Source: Rhizomys pruinosus (lineage: Eukaryota; Chordata; Mammalia; Rodentia; Spalacidae). Taken from it: a stretch of DNA of 64,000 nucleotides. The translations under genes and the position numbers were made by a program. Below, piece after piece: positions 44,590-56,700 of the stretch (its first letter is position 1; every line of letters starts with the position of its first letter). Where the stretch lies: contig VZQC01000610.1 in the NCBI GenBank assembly GCA_009823505.1, forward strand, positions 707,161-771,160, given 5' to 3'. Under the pieces are notes generated by a model. The model saw only the letters and a program-made list of their open reading frames with translations, was not told where the DNA came from and searched no databases.

Positions 44590-45044
44590 ACAAGTTCATG
44601 CCTCAAGCCAGGCAAAGTTTCATTCCTACATCTGCCCACCCCGCCTCCTCATTCCAGAAGGGAATTTCAGAACACAGGGCCTCTAACCTAGACATCTGCT
44701 TCCTTATCAGTTTTCTTGTAGAGGTGGTTCCTTACAAACCACCTTGCAAAAGATACTGGTTCCACTATCAGAACTCCACATCTCTCCTTCCCAGATCTCA
44801 GGAAGGAGCATGACACCACCCAAGAAGGCAATCCCCACCTTCTGGGTTTCTGGGAAGGCATGACCCCCTTTCTGGGATTTTTCTGGTCCCACCTATAAAT
44901 TCCTGTCCTCCACCAAACTCTAGGCACAATCTCCATTCTCCTGGGAAGGCTGCTTACCCCCTCATAGCTAATAAACGTGCCTGTATCTGTTGAGGTCAGT
45001 TTCTACTTCTTTATCACATTGCCTTTTCATCCCTAATTCTAACA
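44590..45044 (+). mobile_element. Probable solo LTR
   Basis: CCTATAAATTCC (TATA, near 44891-44901), CTAATAAACGTG (poly(A) signal, near 44969-44980) and an end at CTAATTCTAACA (45044). The end resembles that of the LTR ending at 15379. Left border uncertain. Confidence 0.55.
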
Positions 45045-45274
45045 GTAGTCAGAGCTCCCCTTCTGTCACAAGCTAGTGCTAGGTTATGGTACTAGCATCT
45101 GGTGAGTTTCAGTGGGTCAACGGCTTAGTCCTGGTACCTAGGACAGGGAGACTTTCAGTGAACTCTTCAAATGAGATTCATAGACGATCCCACAGGATTT
45201 CAACATGGCCATTCTAACTAGGCATGCAGAGTCATAGAGAAACTATTTCCTTAGGTCTGTTTCCTAAGCATGAT

Positions 45275-45649
45275 GTATTTGTTTTCATTGCTTTTCCTGC
45301 TGCTGTGATAAATTACCCCGATGGGAACAACTTAAGGGAGAAGGGGTTGGTTTTAGCTCGTGGTTCCATGCTACAGTCCATTGCTGTAGGGGAAAGGGTG
45401 GCAGGAAGCTGAGGCATCCACAGTATTAGAGAGCAAGGGATGAGATGAATGTGTGCTTATAGCCCAGCTCACCCTCTTCCTTATTTCAGTTCAGGGCCCA
45501 GCACATGAAATAGTGTCCCTCACATTCAGAGTAGGTCTTCCCACCTCAAGTGACTAGATTAAGAATATCCTTCACAAGCGTGCTCAAAGGCCTGTTTTCC
45601 AGGTTATTCTAGATTTTTGTCAAGTTGACAATTAACATTGACCATCACA
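45275..45649 (-). mobile_element. ERVL-type solo LTR
   Basis: Same order as 33517-33939; ends GTCAAGTTGACAATTAACATT and GACCATCACA, whose reverse (TGTGATGGTC) is an ERVL-type LTR start. Confidence 0.7.
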
Positions 45650-46472
45650 TCTATCTCACCAATGATAAGTGCATGCAAACAGTCAGAAGTTGAAAACTGC
45701 TAAGACTTTTAGTCTTGAATTTATTAGCCTAGAATGGCAGAGCTAAGACACACCCATCTGTGTTCCATAGCACCTGCCCAAGGAAGACATCAGTAATCAA
45801 TCCCAGCATATGACTTATCTGAGTCCAGATTCCTTCCTCAGGAAGACAGAGCTCTGGGAGCAGGCTCTATGTGCGAATTTGCATGGTCATACTGACATTG
45901 ATAAAACTTATATTCTGTGTATGTTACAATCTGTGGACAACCAAGAGGAGGGATTGCTTAATGTCATTAAGTGACAAATTTGAGCATAAACTGGCCCTTA
46001 CAGCCTTCTGCTCCCTACACTGCTTATCACAGCTTTGTTACAAATAAACCAGAATAGCAGCTGGCACTTTAAACTGGCCACAAAGCTAAAGGTTAAAGTG
46101 ATGATAGTGAATGCAATCAGCTATCCCATCCTGAATTTTGGCCCGTAAAGAACAGCCATTCACTGACCACAAAGTTAAAACCAACAGTAATAGAATTTGG
46201 TTATATTCTTCCTTAATTGGCCTGAAGAAAGAGAGTACAATTTTAGTACAATTTATCATCTCCACAAAACACAATTTTCATTTCCATCTCAATAAAACCC
46301 CCACTAAGAAAAGATTCATAGTGACCAGTTTTTTGTTTGTTTCCTAATTCCCTAACTTTCCCCTTTTGCAAGGCATACCATAACTTTCCTGAACTCTGAT
46401 TTCATCAAATTTCCCTTAATCTTTTGTTGTTGTTTTTTTTTTAATTGGAAATGTGCATAGATTTGGTGTGCT
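45650..46472. other. Sequence without recognised features
   Basis: Nothing recognised. Confidence 0.3.
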
Positions 46473-46499
46473 TGTGTGTGTGTGTGTGTGTGTGTGTGT

Positions 46500-46546
<47 letters not shown>
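46473..46546 (+). repeat. (GT)n-(GA)n compound microsatellite
   Basis: About 14 GT units then about 22 GA units. GA tracts of this length can form triplex-prone purine strands. Confidence 0.95.
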
Positions 46547-46550
<4 letters not shown>

Positions 46551-47084
46551 ACCATGGTAATGTGAATGGCAGGGAGCAAGGTTTGCAGATAGATCACCCA
46601 TGTGTACAATGCTTAATTCAACAGTATTTTTTTCTATTGATGGGCTCAATGCATACAAATAGAAGTCTTTCAGGCAGCTCAGCAAAAGACTTGTATGGGC
46701 AGAGATTTCACCCTGCCCAAACCGTGTTGATCAGAAGTCCAAACACAGCATTGCTAAATCCTCTGGAACACTAAAGCATTGCTTATACACTGAGACTGTC
46801 TCATAAACACACGGGCATGTCTATGTTCTGATGACCCTGGGCTCCTGAGAAACATCTAATGAGAGTGTGAACTCAAGTGATGGATCCTCTCTTGGGAATG
46901 GGTGCACAGTCTGCATTTGCTGGTTCTTGATAGCTTGTGTCTTTCAAAGAAATGTTTTAGAGGCAAGTGAATTGAAAGCCACCACTTGCGTTTGTTTTTT
47001 TTTGTTGTTTATTTTTTTTGGTCATTCTTTTCCTGAAAGCAGAGAAATAGAGCCATAGTGTTTATCAACTTACACCTTGAATTG
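46547..47084. other. Sequence without recognised features
   Basis: Nothing recognised. Confidence 0.3.
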
Positions 47085-47230
47085 ACAAATAGGATTATCA
47101 GAAATTACAAAGCTTCTGTACAGCAAAATATCAACAGAAAGAACAGACAGCCTACAGATGGGAAGAGAATCTTTGCCAACAAGGGGTTGATACCTAGAAT
47201 ATGTAGAAATTGCAAAAATTAAATATGATG
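47085..47230 (+). mobile_element. Old L1 ORF2 fragment
   Basis: CAAAGCTTCTGTACAGCAAAA, CCTACAGATGGGAAGAGAATC and GATACCTAGAATATGTAG correspond to the L1 ORF2 C-terminal third; compare 55320-55460. Confidence 0.65.
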
Positions 47231-47301
47231 AAGTTTTCTTGTTTTTGCAAGTGTTTTTTTCCTTCCTGGTGGAATCTATCCTAGTAGTCGTTTTTAAACT
47301 A

Positions 47302-47824
47302 AAATTGTATTTTAATTGAATTTTTGGGTACTTCATACACAACACCTTAATCATCTTTTCTTAAAAATTTTATTTATTTATTTATGTGTATGAATGTACT
47401 GTCTACATGTAGGTTTGTGCACTGTGTTGTGCAATGTCGCGGAGGTCAGAAGAGGGTGTCGGATTCCCCTGGAACTGGAGTTCTCCTGGAATTGTAGTTA
47501 CAGACGGTTCTCAGCCACCATGTGGGTGCTGGGGATCAAACCCAGGTCCTCTGCAAGAGCAGTCAGTGCTCTTAACCACTAGGCTATCTCTCCAGCTCAG
47601 CCTTAATCATCTTTATACCCCTTTCCCCCACTGGTGCCCTCCCTTACCCCCCACCCCCCACCCTACACACTGGGGGATCATTCTGTCATTATGTTAAGGC
47701 CTATCAAGTCAAGTTAGTGTCTCCTGATATCACTGAGTGCAAGTTCATCTACTGAGGTCTAGGCGACCTATTTGAGTCACTCCCCTAAAGATCAGTTCTT
47801 CCTCGTTCAGTAGTATTCAGGTAA
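47302..47824 (-). mobile_element. Old L1-like 3' remnant split by a B2
   Basis: Continuous with 10620-10860 in order when the B2 (47360-47600) is skipped. Confidence 0.4.
47360..47600 (-). mobile_element. B2 SINE with target duplication
   Basis: CCTTAATCATCTTT at 47345-47358 and 47601-47614 flanks an antisense B2 with tail TTTATTTATTTATGTG and head ending GGCTATCTCTCCAGCTC. Confidence 0.95.
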
Positions 47825-47832
47825 GTAGTCTT

Positions 47833-48059
47833 TTTAAAAAAATATTTTATGTATATGTGTGTGTGTGTGTGTGTAAATATATGCCAGGTATCTGTAGTGG
47901 TGGGGGTGCCTGGTGCCTACAGAAGTCAGGAGAGGGTATCAAATCTCCTGGACCTGGAGTTAGAGGAAGTTGTGAGCTGCTTGACATGGGTGCTGGGAAA
48001 GGACCTCTGGAAGAGCAGCAAATGCAAGCACTCTTAACTGCTGAGCTCTCTGTAGCCCC
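47833..48059 (-). mobile_element. B3 SINE with (GT)n
   Basis: AAATATTTTATGTATATG, a short (GT)n, GGTGCCTACAGAAGTCAGG, CTGCTGAGCTCTCTGTAGCCC. Confidence 0.8.
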
Positions 48060-48733
48060 TATTCTAAATAGTCCCAATAGAAGTCTGAAAACTCAACAGA
48101 CCTCACTCTTTTGTTTTCTTCTTCAAGAACCTGCTAATCCTGTAAGGATATTTTCTTCTGTTATCTGGTTTGTTATGTGATTTGTCTACACCTAAATCCT
48201 GAGCCCCTGAGCTCCTATCTCCAGCCCCTGCACCATCTACCAGGGTCTACCCAGCAGGTATCATCCCTGCAGGCTCCCTGTGTGCCCCAGAACCAGTTCA
48301 GGAAGCTCCACTCTACCACATGCTGGGCTATCACCAAGCAGACTGCTCTCCATCCCTCTGGGTAACATTTGATGAATATGAAGGGCTTGGATCTTAAGTT
48401 TATAAGTGTTGGCACTTTTAAAATCTCCCAAGTGAAAGGATAAAATGATTAAATGGAGACTTCTTACAAGTAAATGCATGATGAATTTAGTGCTGAGACT
48501 TAGGGCTAAGATGTTCTGAATTACTGATAGAGAATAATTTTTCAGAGGAAATACTTGTTTATACTGATAGAATAGAGCTACATTGAAAGTGTTGGGGGAG
48601 GATTTTTTTTTTTCCATTGAGGGATAAAGATCAGTATTGTTTCATTTTCCTGTGGAAGTAACCATTGCAGAAAATCCAGAAGCATTGAGCTCCATGTTCT
48701 TGCCACCCCTGGGAGCACTGCAGGGTGATGATA
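48060..48733. other. Sequence without recognised features
   Basis: Nothing recognised. Confidence 0.3.
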
Positions 48734-48738
48734 GAGGA

Positions 48739-49147
48739 TGTTCTAGTTTATCCTCAATTGCTGTGACAAAACACTCTGACCAACACCAACTTGGGGAGGA
48801 AAGGGTTTATTCAGCTCACATCTCCTGGGTCACAGTTCATCACTCAGGGAGCCCAAGGCAGGAACTCAGGGCAGGAACCTGGAGGCAGGAGCTGAAGCAC
48901 AGGCCATGGAGAAGTGCTGCTTATTGGCTTGCTCCCGCGGCCCATGCCCAGCCTGCCCTCTTATAAGGTACACAACAACCTGCCCAGAGGTGGCACCACC
49001 CATAGTTGGCTGGGTCCTCCCACGATGCCCAACAATCAAGACAATACTCCACAGACGTGGCCACAGGCCAGTCCAATGGAGCCAATTCCCCAATTGAGGC
49101 TCCTTCAACCCAGGTGTGTCAAGTTGAAACTAAGGTTATCCAGCACA
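48739..49147 (-). mobile_element. ERVL-type solo LTR with GAGGA duplication
   Basis: TGTTCTAGTTT to TATCCAGCACA (409 bases), flanked by GAGGA (48734-48738 and 49148-49152), the 5-bp duplication expected of ERVL. Sibling of 16789-17186. Confidence 0.9.
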
Positions 49148-49152
49148 GAGGA

Positions 49153-49465
49153 TGTCAGGGCATGTTTTATGGGCATGTATATGTTTGAAATCAGAGGGAG
49201 CCCAGACCCTTCTTGGGCTATTTTAATCTCTGAGAGTAAAATAGCCACTTTGTGTCTGTCTCCTCAGAAGTGCTGGGGAAGTACAAGAGAAAGTCAAGAA
49301 AACCCATCTGTGGAGATAGGAGAAAGGAAAAGCTGATTGTGATGACCACTGTTAGAATGGACACAGAAAGAAATCTATCTCATCCTTTATACAGCCAGGC
49401 AGGTACAACTTAGCAATATATTTTCTCAGGATAATGGATAACCAGTTGGGTCTGGAGGAATAGGT
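49153..49465. other. Sequence without recognised features
   Basis: Nothing recognised. Confidence 0.3.
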
Positions 49466-49598
49466 CTGACATCCCATCGACTTTTAGGGCTGAGGTAGGA
49501 GAAGCTCAGCTTATTGCTCCAGGCCTGCATGGGCTACATAGCATGTTTAAGACCAGCCAGGACAACTTCATAAGGTCAGTCTCAAAATATAAATAAAA
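49466..49598 (+). mobile_element. Old B1-like SINE
   Basis: Degenerate words GGCTGAGGTAGGAGAAGC, GGCCTGCATGGGCTACATAG, AAGGTCAGTCTCAAAATA and an A-rich end. Confidence 0.5.
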
Positions 49599-49600
49599 AA

Positions 49601-49675
49601 AAGAGCTGGGGATGTAGTTCTGGGGTAGAGTAAGAGGTTCTAGTTTCAATTTCTAGTGCATAAATTAATCAATCA
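49601..49675 (+). mobile_element. ID-type SINE
   Basis: GAGCTGGGGATGTAGTTCTG head, degenerate B box TAGTTTCAATTTCTAGTG. Directly follows the B1-like unit. Confidence 0.5.
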
Positions 49676-50434
49676 TCAATACAAAAAGAAGGTAACCAGT
49701 CTCTAAGCAAGAAAACTTGATAGCACCTCTGTCATGCACAGTAATTCATAAATTCACTAGATATAATTACTGTCTTTATTTAAAGCCAAGGAGAAATTTT
49801 TACTCTCTACAACAAGCAGCAATTTAAAGTTTGGAGTTAGATGTCAGCCAAAGCCAGGCTCTTACCTCTCCCCAACCTCTCCCCAGTCCACTGAGACACT
49901 GGGAGACATGATGGCTTACCTCTGATGCTCACATCACAGAGATCACCCCTATCCTCCAGTCCTTGATAAAAAATTTCACTAAGTTATAAAGCTGTTTAAA
50001 GACTTACTCACTTTTTCTGTGGCTACATATACAAGTCAAAGGGGCAGAGAAAATTCAGAACTAGGTTTTCTTAAACACGTGTACTAACAAATGAGAGAGT
50101 TTCTGCTTCTTTATACTCAGAAGTCCTAAAATGTACCTTTTCTTACTCTTAATTTCCCTGCCTATATGGATCTCTAATTTGTGTGCTAATGACTACACTT
50201 GTTGTTTATATTTGCCTCCCCTGCTAAGCTGGATCATCTTAAGGTAGAAATATCTCTTTATTTACTTTGTATTTTCAGCTCTCTCTACTGGGGGCCACAT
50301 AAACTTTTATTTGAATATGGCTGTTCTAATATGTAAAAACTCCAAACAGTTTTAAATGAGCAAGATGCCAGGATGGATATTTTGTTTCCAAAGGAGGCAT
50401 AAGGTAAACAAGAGATAGATGGAAACAATGTTTG
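49676..50434. other. Sequence without recognised features
   Basis: Nothing recognised. Confidence 0.3.
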
Positions 50435-50690
50435 GCATCATTTATTGTTAGGGAAATTGAAATTAAGACCTCATACATGTTAGAATGGATATTCTTAAAA
50501 AAATAAGGAGGACAAGGAAAGAAAGGACTGCCTGCACACTGCTGATAGGGATGTAAATTAGTACAAGCTTCATGGAAACAGTATGGGGGCACCTCACCAA
50601 ACTAAAGAGATTTATCATATGATCCAGTTATTCCGCTACTGGATGTATATTCTAAGGAAATGGAATCAACTTGTTCAAGGCAAGTCTTCA
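50435..50690 (+). mobile_element. Old L1 ORF2 fragment
   Basis: CACACTGCTGATAGGGATG, ATGGAAACAGTATGGGGGC and ATGATCCAGTTATTCCGC follow the order of the ORF2 C-terminal coding region at 55700-55820. Confidence 0.7.
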
Positions 50691-50710
50691 CAGCTCCCCT
50701 GCTTATTTTT

Positions 50711-50963
50711 TTTTAATTTTTTTTAATTAATTTTATTGATTTCTGTATGTGTATGAATGTACTGTCTGCATGCAAGTCTGTGCACCCGTGTCGTGCAATG
50801 CCGCGGAGGTCAGAAGAGGGTCTCAGATTCCCCTGGAACTGGAGTTCTCCTGGAATTGGAGTTTCAGACGGTTCTCGGCCGCCATGTGGGTGCTGGGGAT
50901 CGAACCCAGATCTTCTGTAATAGCGGTCGGCGCTCTTAACCGCTAGGCCATCTCTCCAGCCCC
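50711..50963 (-). mobile_element. B2 SINE with perfect 17-bp target duplication
   Basis: CTCCCCTGCTTATTTTT at 50694-50710 and 50964-50980. Complete antisense B2 with CpG-rich words (CGTGTCGTGC, GCCGCGGAGG), so probably young. Confidence 0.95.
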
Positions 50964-51009
50964 CTCCCCTGCTTATTTTTAAAGTTATTAGCATTAGTCT
51001 ACATAAAGA

Positions 51010-51147
51010 GTTGGGTGTGGTACCCTCAATCCCAGCACTGGGAAGGAGACAGAGGTAGGCATATCTCTGCAAGATGGAGGCCAGCCTAGTCTACATAGTG
51101 AGTTGGAGGCCAGTTAGGACTACTGGGAGACCCTGTCTCAAAAAAAG
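51010..51147 (+). mobile_element. B1 SINE
   Basis: GTTGGGTGTGGTACC, GGCCAGCCTAGTCTACATAG, GGGAGACCCTGTCTC plus A tail. Confidence 0.85.
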
Positions 51148-51891
51148 CAAAACAAAAACAAAAGATATGGAATCTACAGAAATGCCTGTCAGTTATTCTC
51201 GGTGTTAAGATGGTTAGGCTACATTAGCCTCACTAATCTGTGGTGATCCTCCTGCCTGTTTCCCAGTGCTGGAATTACAAGAGTGTGACTGCATGCCTGG
51301 TATGACTTTATTTTGATTCTGTCACTCTCCCCACACCTTTGTCTTTCAACAATGTTCTCTGAAGACATCACTGATTAACCATCCTGTGGTTTGATCTGAA
51401 CTGACCTTCATCTCTGAGATGAAGTTTGTCTTGGTTGGTATCATCTGATGTCACACTGGGGCAGAACTGACAGATGTCAAGGAATTGTATCAATAAAACC
51501 CCTTCTTACCAAATTCAAGCATCTGGGGGTATATACAGAAGGAATATTGGACCAGGTTTACATAGACTCTGTCCCCAACTTGAATTCTATCTGCCCTGTG
51601 AGTGTTCTAGGATCTTAAAAAAAGAGGTCATATTATTTTGTTAGAAGGTGTTTTATCAAGACTAGCATAGACCACAAACTATTACAAGAAAAATACTAAG
51701 TACAAACAACTACAGGAAATGTTTAAAGAGATGCTGCTAAGTTTAACAGCAAGCACTTGTTATTAAACCTAGTTCATTTTCCAAGAAAGCTGAGTGCCCG
51801 TCCTCTGGAAGAATAGTCAGTGAGTGCTCTTTAAGGTTGAGGAATCTCTCCAGGTCCTCAATTGTAAGTTCTTGGTTTTTTTGTTTTTTGT
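51148..51891. other. Mostly unassigned; possible B1 remnant at 51225-51302
   Basis: GATCCTCCTGCCTGTTTCCC and GCTGGAATTACAAGAGTGTG look like an antisense B1 remnant. The rest shows nothing. Confidence 0.35.
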
Positions 51892-52047
51892 TTTTTTTTT
51901 TTTGGTCTTTTCAATACAGGGTCTCCCCGTAGCCCCAGCTGACCTGGAACTCACTCTGTAGACCAGGCTGGCCTTGAACTCACAAAGATCCACCTGCCTC
52001 TCCCTCCCAAGTGCTAGGATTAAAGGTGTGCACCACCACACCCAGCT
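51892..52047 (-). mobile_element. B1 SINE with target duplication
   Basis: T tail, GGTCTTTTCAATACAGGG through CACCACACCCAGCT. ATTGTAAGTTCTT (51861-51873) and ATTGCAAATTCTT (52049-52061) are 11/13 identical. Confidence 0.9.
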
Positions 52048-52121
52048 GATTGCAAATTCTTTAGTGATAGAGCCAAACTGAAGATGGCTGAAAGCTTAGA
52101 ACAGCTTAGAACAGCCATACT

Positions 52122-52498
52122 TTGTGTTAGGTCAGGGCTCAGAGCGAAAAGCAAGATGGCAGAGTCTGGAATGACCCTCCTTTCTTTTCCGGTCAGGCCA
52201 GATTCCCATGAGACCTCTGGACCTGAGACCCACCTCCAGATCTGAGCCCCCGACCTGGCTTAATTGGCCAGATTCCAGCACCTTACCATCTCCCCTCCCC
52301 CCTATCAAAAGCTCTCGCCACCTCCCAGATGCATGCTTTCTCATGGTCCTGGAGGCCATGGATTCCTCTGAGAGAGAGAGAGTCTGGAATAAATGCCTGC
52401 CTTTATTTACTTTTAATTTGGACAGATTTTACCTTTATCTCTGCCTCAGATACTTCTTACGTAGAATTTTTCAAGAGCTCAGAAACTAATATTTCCAT
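52122..52498 (+). mobile_element. Possible solo LTR
   Basis: TGTGTTAGGTCAGGGC start, CT-rich middle, GGAATAAATGCCTGCC as poly(A) signal near 52387-52402. Borders are weak; a gene-derived origin is not excluded. Confidence 0.35.
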
Positions 52499-52538
52499 CT
52501 AAGTACTTCCATCTCATGCAGAATTTTAACATGACAAT

Positions 52539-52719
52539 TGTACTAGACAGCTTTAGGGTCAACTTGACATACCTGCTTCCAGGTTCCTGCCCTGAGTTCC
52601 TACCTTGGGCTCCCTAAGTGATGAACTGTGACCTGGGAGATGTAGGCCAAAAAATCCTTTCTTCCTCAAGTTGGTACTGGTCAGAGTGTTTTGCCACAGC
52701 AATTGAAAAACTAGAATAG
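52539..52719 (+). mobile_element. Provirus 5' LTR with large internal deletion
   Basis: Starts TGTACTAGACAGCTTTAG like the 3' LTR (TGTGCTGGATAGCTTTAG) but jumps from GTCAACTTGACAT to CTGCTTCCAGGTTCC, losing roughly 400 bases. It keeps TCAGAGTGTTTTGCC before the primer site. Confidence 0.75.
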
Positions 52720-53959
52720 AAATTGGTACCAGAGAGTGGGCTATTGCTGTGACAGACCTGACCTTGGTGTTTTGAGGATTGTGGAAGTATTTAGAACTTT
52801 GGGCTAGAAAAGTCATTGAGTACTTAGAGTTTGCTGCTGTGGAACTTGAAACAGTTACACTGAAAGAGTTGTACACAATGGAGGCCTGTCTTGTGGCCCT
52901 CCAAAGGGAAGCAGAAACCATCAGGACTGTTTGCATGATATTTATGAATTGAGAATCTGTGGGTTCTGTTCAACTGGAACTGAAAAATCAGGTATGATTT
53001 AAAAGAGACCAGAACCCAAGGTGAAACTTTTGTTTTACTGGAACAATTGATGCTGGTTATCTGGGGCTGAAAAATCAACTATAAATACAAAAGACCAGCA
53101 TTACTGTGGTGCAATCTTCTGGGAAGACTTTCCATAGGGTCAACACACAGAAGCTGTGTGGTCCAGAGAGGGCCTGAGCCTCCATCTCAAGCTGGAAGCA
53201 TGACTTAGTATTGTGTCAAAGTTTCCTATATGCTTGTGTTGAAATGTGAAGGGGTCAAGGAGAGCAGCTGACACTTGGCACTGTGAGAGGCCAGGAAAGG
53301 CCATTGGTGAAAGTGCAGCTGCAGTTGCAGTGAAGACACCAGGATTGCAGGGGTCATGAAGAGAAGCTGAGGCTTTGCACCAGGAGAAGTTAGAAAACAC
53401 CATTGGTGAAGGTGTGGTCTCAGTTTCAATGGAAACCCCAGCTTTTTTAAGATGCCAGGACCATAGGACAACCACCAAGGGCAGTAGCAGGTATGGAATG
53501 GAGCAAGCCTGGGCCTGTGAGACTATCTGTGTGTGCCATGGACAGTAGAGTCAGAATAGAGCTGCCAAACCCTTTGGAGCCCAGAAGATCATGAGCGAAT
53601 ACCAAATGTCCACCCTTGATCTGTTTGCCGGACTTAGGTTTTGCTTAGGTGTGCCTGATTCTTCCCTTTGAAAGAAGACAGTACTGAGTGCACAGTGGGT
53701 AGATCAGGGACTTTCCAGGACCACCTGAAGCACAGAGTAGTGGGGTGCCGGCTAAGTCAGGCATACCCCCCACCCCTCACCCCCACCATTGGGAATTGCT
53801 GAGAGAGTATCCAAGTGGATATTTTTGGAGAACCTTCAGAACACAAAGGGAAGAGTGAATTAGACTTCCAATATATAAACAAAATTGAAAGCCTGAAGCT
53901 TAGAGAAGTCAACACTCCATAAACAAGGAGGAACAAAGAAAGGCATCTGAAGGAGGCAA

Positions 53960-54305
53960 ACAAAGCAAGCCTTCAACACAGTGAAAAGGCATTTGTGATT
54001 AGCATCAGAATACAGGCAAAAAAAGGGAAACCCTCATGCCAGGGACACGATGAAGGGACAACATGGGTAAGGTGAAGGATAATTCCACACCAAGCTCGAC
54101 CAACCCTGTAGGAGATTGATACAGTGGGATCCCCCTGGGGGTGACCCAAGAAACAGATCTCAGAGGAACAATTGAAGACCTATTCAGAGAAATTAAAGAA
54201 TATAAAGAACAAGTCAGAGAACTAAAGAGAGAATGAAAAACTCAAGAAGAACCTAGAGGGACACAATGACAAACCCCAGAAAGAACTAGAGGGAGAAAAT
54301 GACAA
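53960..54305 (+). pseudogene. L1 ORF1 N-terminal fragment
   Basis: Corresponds to minus-strand 8130-7865. A ~33-base unit containing CTAGAGGGA and AATGACAAA occurs twice here but once in the sibling, a coiled-coil-length change of the kind known in rodent L1 ORF1. The frame GAC AAA CAC TAG stops at the deletion junction (about 54300-54311). Confidence 0.7.
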
Positions 54306-56080
54306 ACACTAGTGCAATAAGGCAAGAAAAGGAAATTAAAGGAGTACTAATTGGAAAAGAGGAAGTCAAGCTATCCCTTTTTGCTGATGATATGATTGTC
54401 TACCTAAGCGATGCTAAAAGCACCACCAGAAAGCTCTTAGAAATGATTAAGAGCTTCAGTAAAGTGGCAGGATACAAAATTAACCTAGAAAAATCAGTAG
54501 CGTTTCTTTACACCAACAACAAGCAACTGAAGAAGGAATACAAGGAGACCTTCCCACTCACAATAGCCTCAAAAACAATAAAATACCTAGGAACAAACTT
54601 AACCAAAGACACCAAAGATCTCTACAACAAAAATTTTAAACCTCTGAACAAGGAAATTAATGAAGACCTCAGAAGATGGACAAACCTCCCATGCTCATGG
54701 ATTGGGAAAATAAATATAGTAAAAATGTCCATTCTACCTAAACTCATATACAGATTTAATGCAATCCTAATCAAAATCTCCAAGAGCTTCTTCACAGGTT
54801 TGGAAAAAAAATCCTCAATTTCATTTGGAAAAACAAAAGACACCGAATAGCCAAAGCAACCCTGAGTGAAAAGAGCAATATGGGGGGGGGATCTCTATAC
54901 TAGACTTAAAACTATACTACAGGGTGATAGTCATAAAAACAGTTTGGTAATGGCACACAAACAGACCAGTTGACCAATGAAATAATACTGAAGATGCCAA
55001 CTTGAGCACATACAATTTCAGCCACCTCATATTTGATAAGGGGGCAAGAAGACACAATGGAGGAAAGACAGCATCTTCAGCAAGTGGTGTTGGCAAAACT
55101 GGATCACCAGTTGTAGAAGAATGAAATTAAACCCCTACCTCTCACTCTGTATAAAAGTCAACTCCAGATGGATCAAAGACCTCAACATGAAACCCCAAAC
55201 TCTGAAGGCAGGCGATAGAAGAAAAAGTTGGCAGCAGACTACAAGACATAGGCATAGGAAAAGACTTCCTAAATCAGACAGCAGCTGCACAAAAATTAAG
55301 GTCGACAATTGACAAATGGGACCTTATGAAACTCAAAAGCTTCTGTACATCAAAAGAAAAAAATCAAGGAAATGAAGAGAAAACCCACAGAGTCAGAGTG
55401 GGAGGAAACCACCACAGAAATATCTGACAAAGCATTGATTTCCAGAATACATAAACAGAATACCTAAACTACTCAAAAACAAAGAAGAAAGAAAACAAAT
55501 GACCCACTCAATGATGAAGCAAAGAGCTGAACAGAGATTCACAAGTGAAGAATGAGATGGCTGAGAAATATCTTTAAAAGTGTTCAACATCCACGATCAT
55601 TAAGGAAATGTAAATTAAAATCCACTTAAGATATCATCTCACTCCAATGGACTGGCTAGGATCAGAAAAAAATGATACCAAGTGCTGGAGAGGTTGTGGG
55701 GAAAGGGAAACATCATCCACTGCTGGTGGGAATGTAAACTCATACAACCATTATGGAAAGCAGTGTGGAGAACCCTTGGAAGTTTCAGAATGAACTTGCC
55801 ACCTGACCCAGCTATCCCACTCCTGGGTATGTACCCACAAGACTCATCTTACTGCAGAGATACCATGCACAGCCATTTTATTGCACTCTCTTCACAACAA
55901 ACAGGTGGAACCAACCCAGGGCCCTCAACTGACTGTGGATAGAGAAAATGTGGTACATCTACACAATGGAGTTCTATGCAGCCAGTAAAGAAAGATGACT
56001 CCTGAGTCTTGCAGGTAAATGGATGGAGCTGGAAGATATCATGCAAGTGAAGCAACCAAAGTCCCAGAAAAACAAACGGA
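54306..56080 (+). pseudogene. L1 ORF2 fragment (reverse transcriptase catalytic box to C-terminus)
   Basis: Open for 183 codons (54299-54850): [10 protein letters not shown], then [12 protein letters not shown] with FADD at 54380-54391 (metal-binding aspartates), YKINLEKS and [11 protein letters not shown] stop at 54848-54850 and later frameshifts break the rest, which includes HCWWECKLIQPLW near 55710 and the C-terminal IYTMEFYA segment near 55960. Endonuclease and the first half of the polymerase are missing, so it is inactive. Confidence 0.9.
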
Positions 56081-56480
56081 CATGGTATCCCTCATCTGTG
56101 GATGCTCTGCCCTATAACCTAGTTGTAAACATTTCTTTGTGGGAGTGAGCATATTGGAAAGAACAACAACACCAACAGCAGAAACACTGCATCCAAAGAA
56201 CTGACTGAAGGGTGAATCTGATGGGGTGGGGGGGTGGGGGAGGGGGACACCGATCTAGATTCATTTATAACATAATCTTGTACAAAAAAATAGCTAAAAC
56301 AATAAATTAAAATAAAAAAATAAATAAAAGAACTAAAAAAAAAGAAAAAAGACAGTACTTGTTTTGGATTTTACAGGAGCCCACAGTTAAGAGACATTTT
56401 AAAAGAGATTGTGAACTTTTAAGTGTTTGTATTTTTTTAATTTTTAATTGTGTGTGTGTGTGTGGTGTGTGTGTGTGTGT

Positions 56481-56700
56481 TTGAGACAAGGTCACAAACT
56501 GTAGCCCCAGTTGACCTGGAACTCACTGTGTAGACCAGGCTGGCCTTGACCTCACAGAGATTTGCCTGCCTCTGCCTCCCCAGTGTTGGGATTAAAGACA
56601 TATGCCACATGCCCAGCCATGTTTGTTTTTTTTTTTTTTTTTTTTTTTTGTCTTTTTAGACAGGGTCTCCCTGTAGCCCCAGCCTTCCTGGAAACTGTCT
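56481..56700 (-). mobile_element. Two antisense B1 copies (second is a 3' half)
   Basis: 56481-56618 is a near-complete B1 after a (GT)n tract (56449-56480). 56619-56700 is a T tail plus the B1 3' half ending CCTTCCTGGAA. Confidence 0.8.

Larger units (their letters stand above)
53686..56348 (+). mobile_element. L1 LINE, 5' region and 3' end present, ~3.2 kb internal deletion
   Basis: AAGACAGTACT at 53675-53685 and 56349-56359 is its target duplication. It holds 5' sequence and ORF1 start (to about 54290), then ORF2 from just before the catalytic box to the end, the 3' UTR (G-rich tract near 56220-56246) and an A-rich tail (56281-56348). Compared with the minus-strand L1 at 2346-8199, the missing part spans late ORF1 and the first half of ORF2. 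Confidence 0.9.

Noticed and set aside
54280..54320. Splicing as the cause of the L1 internal deletion
   Set aside because: The sibling L1 has no GT at the corresponding left breakpoint, and the junction shows A-rich microhomology.
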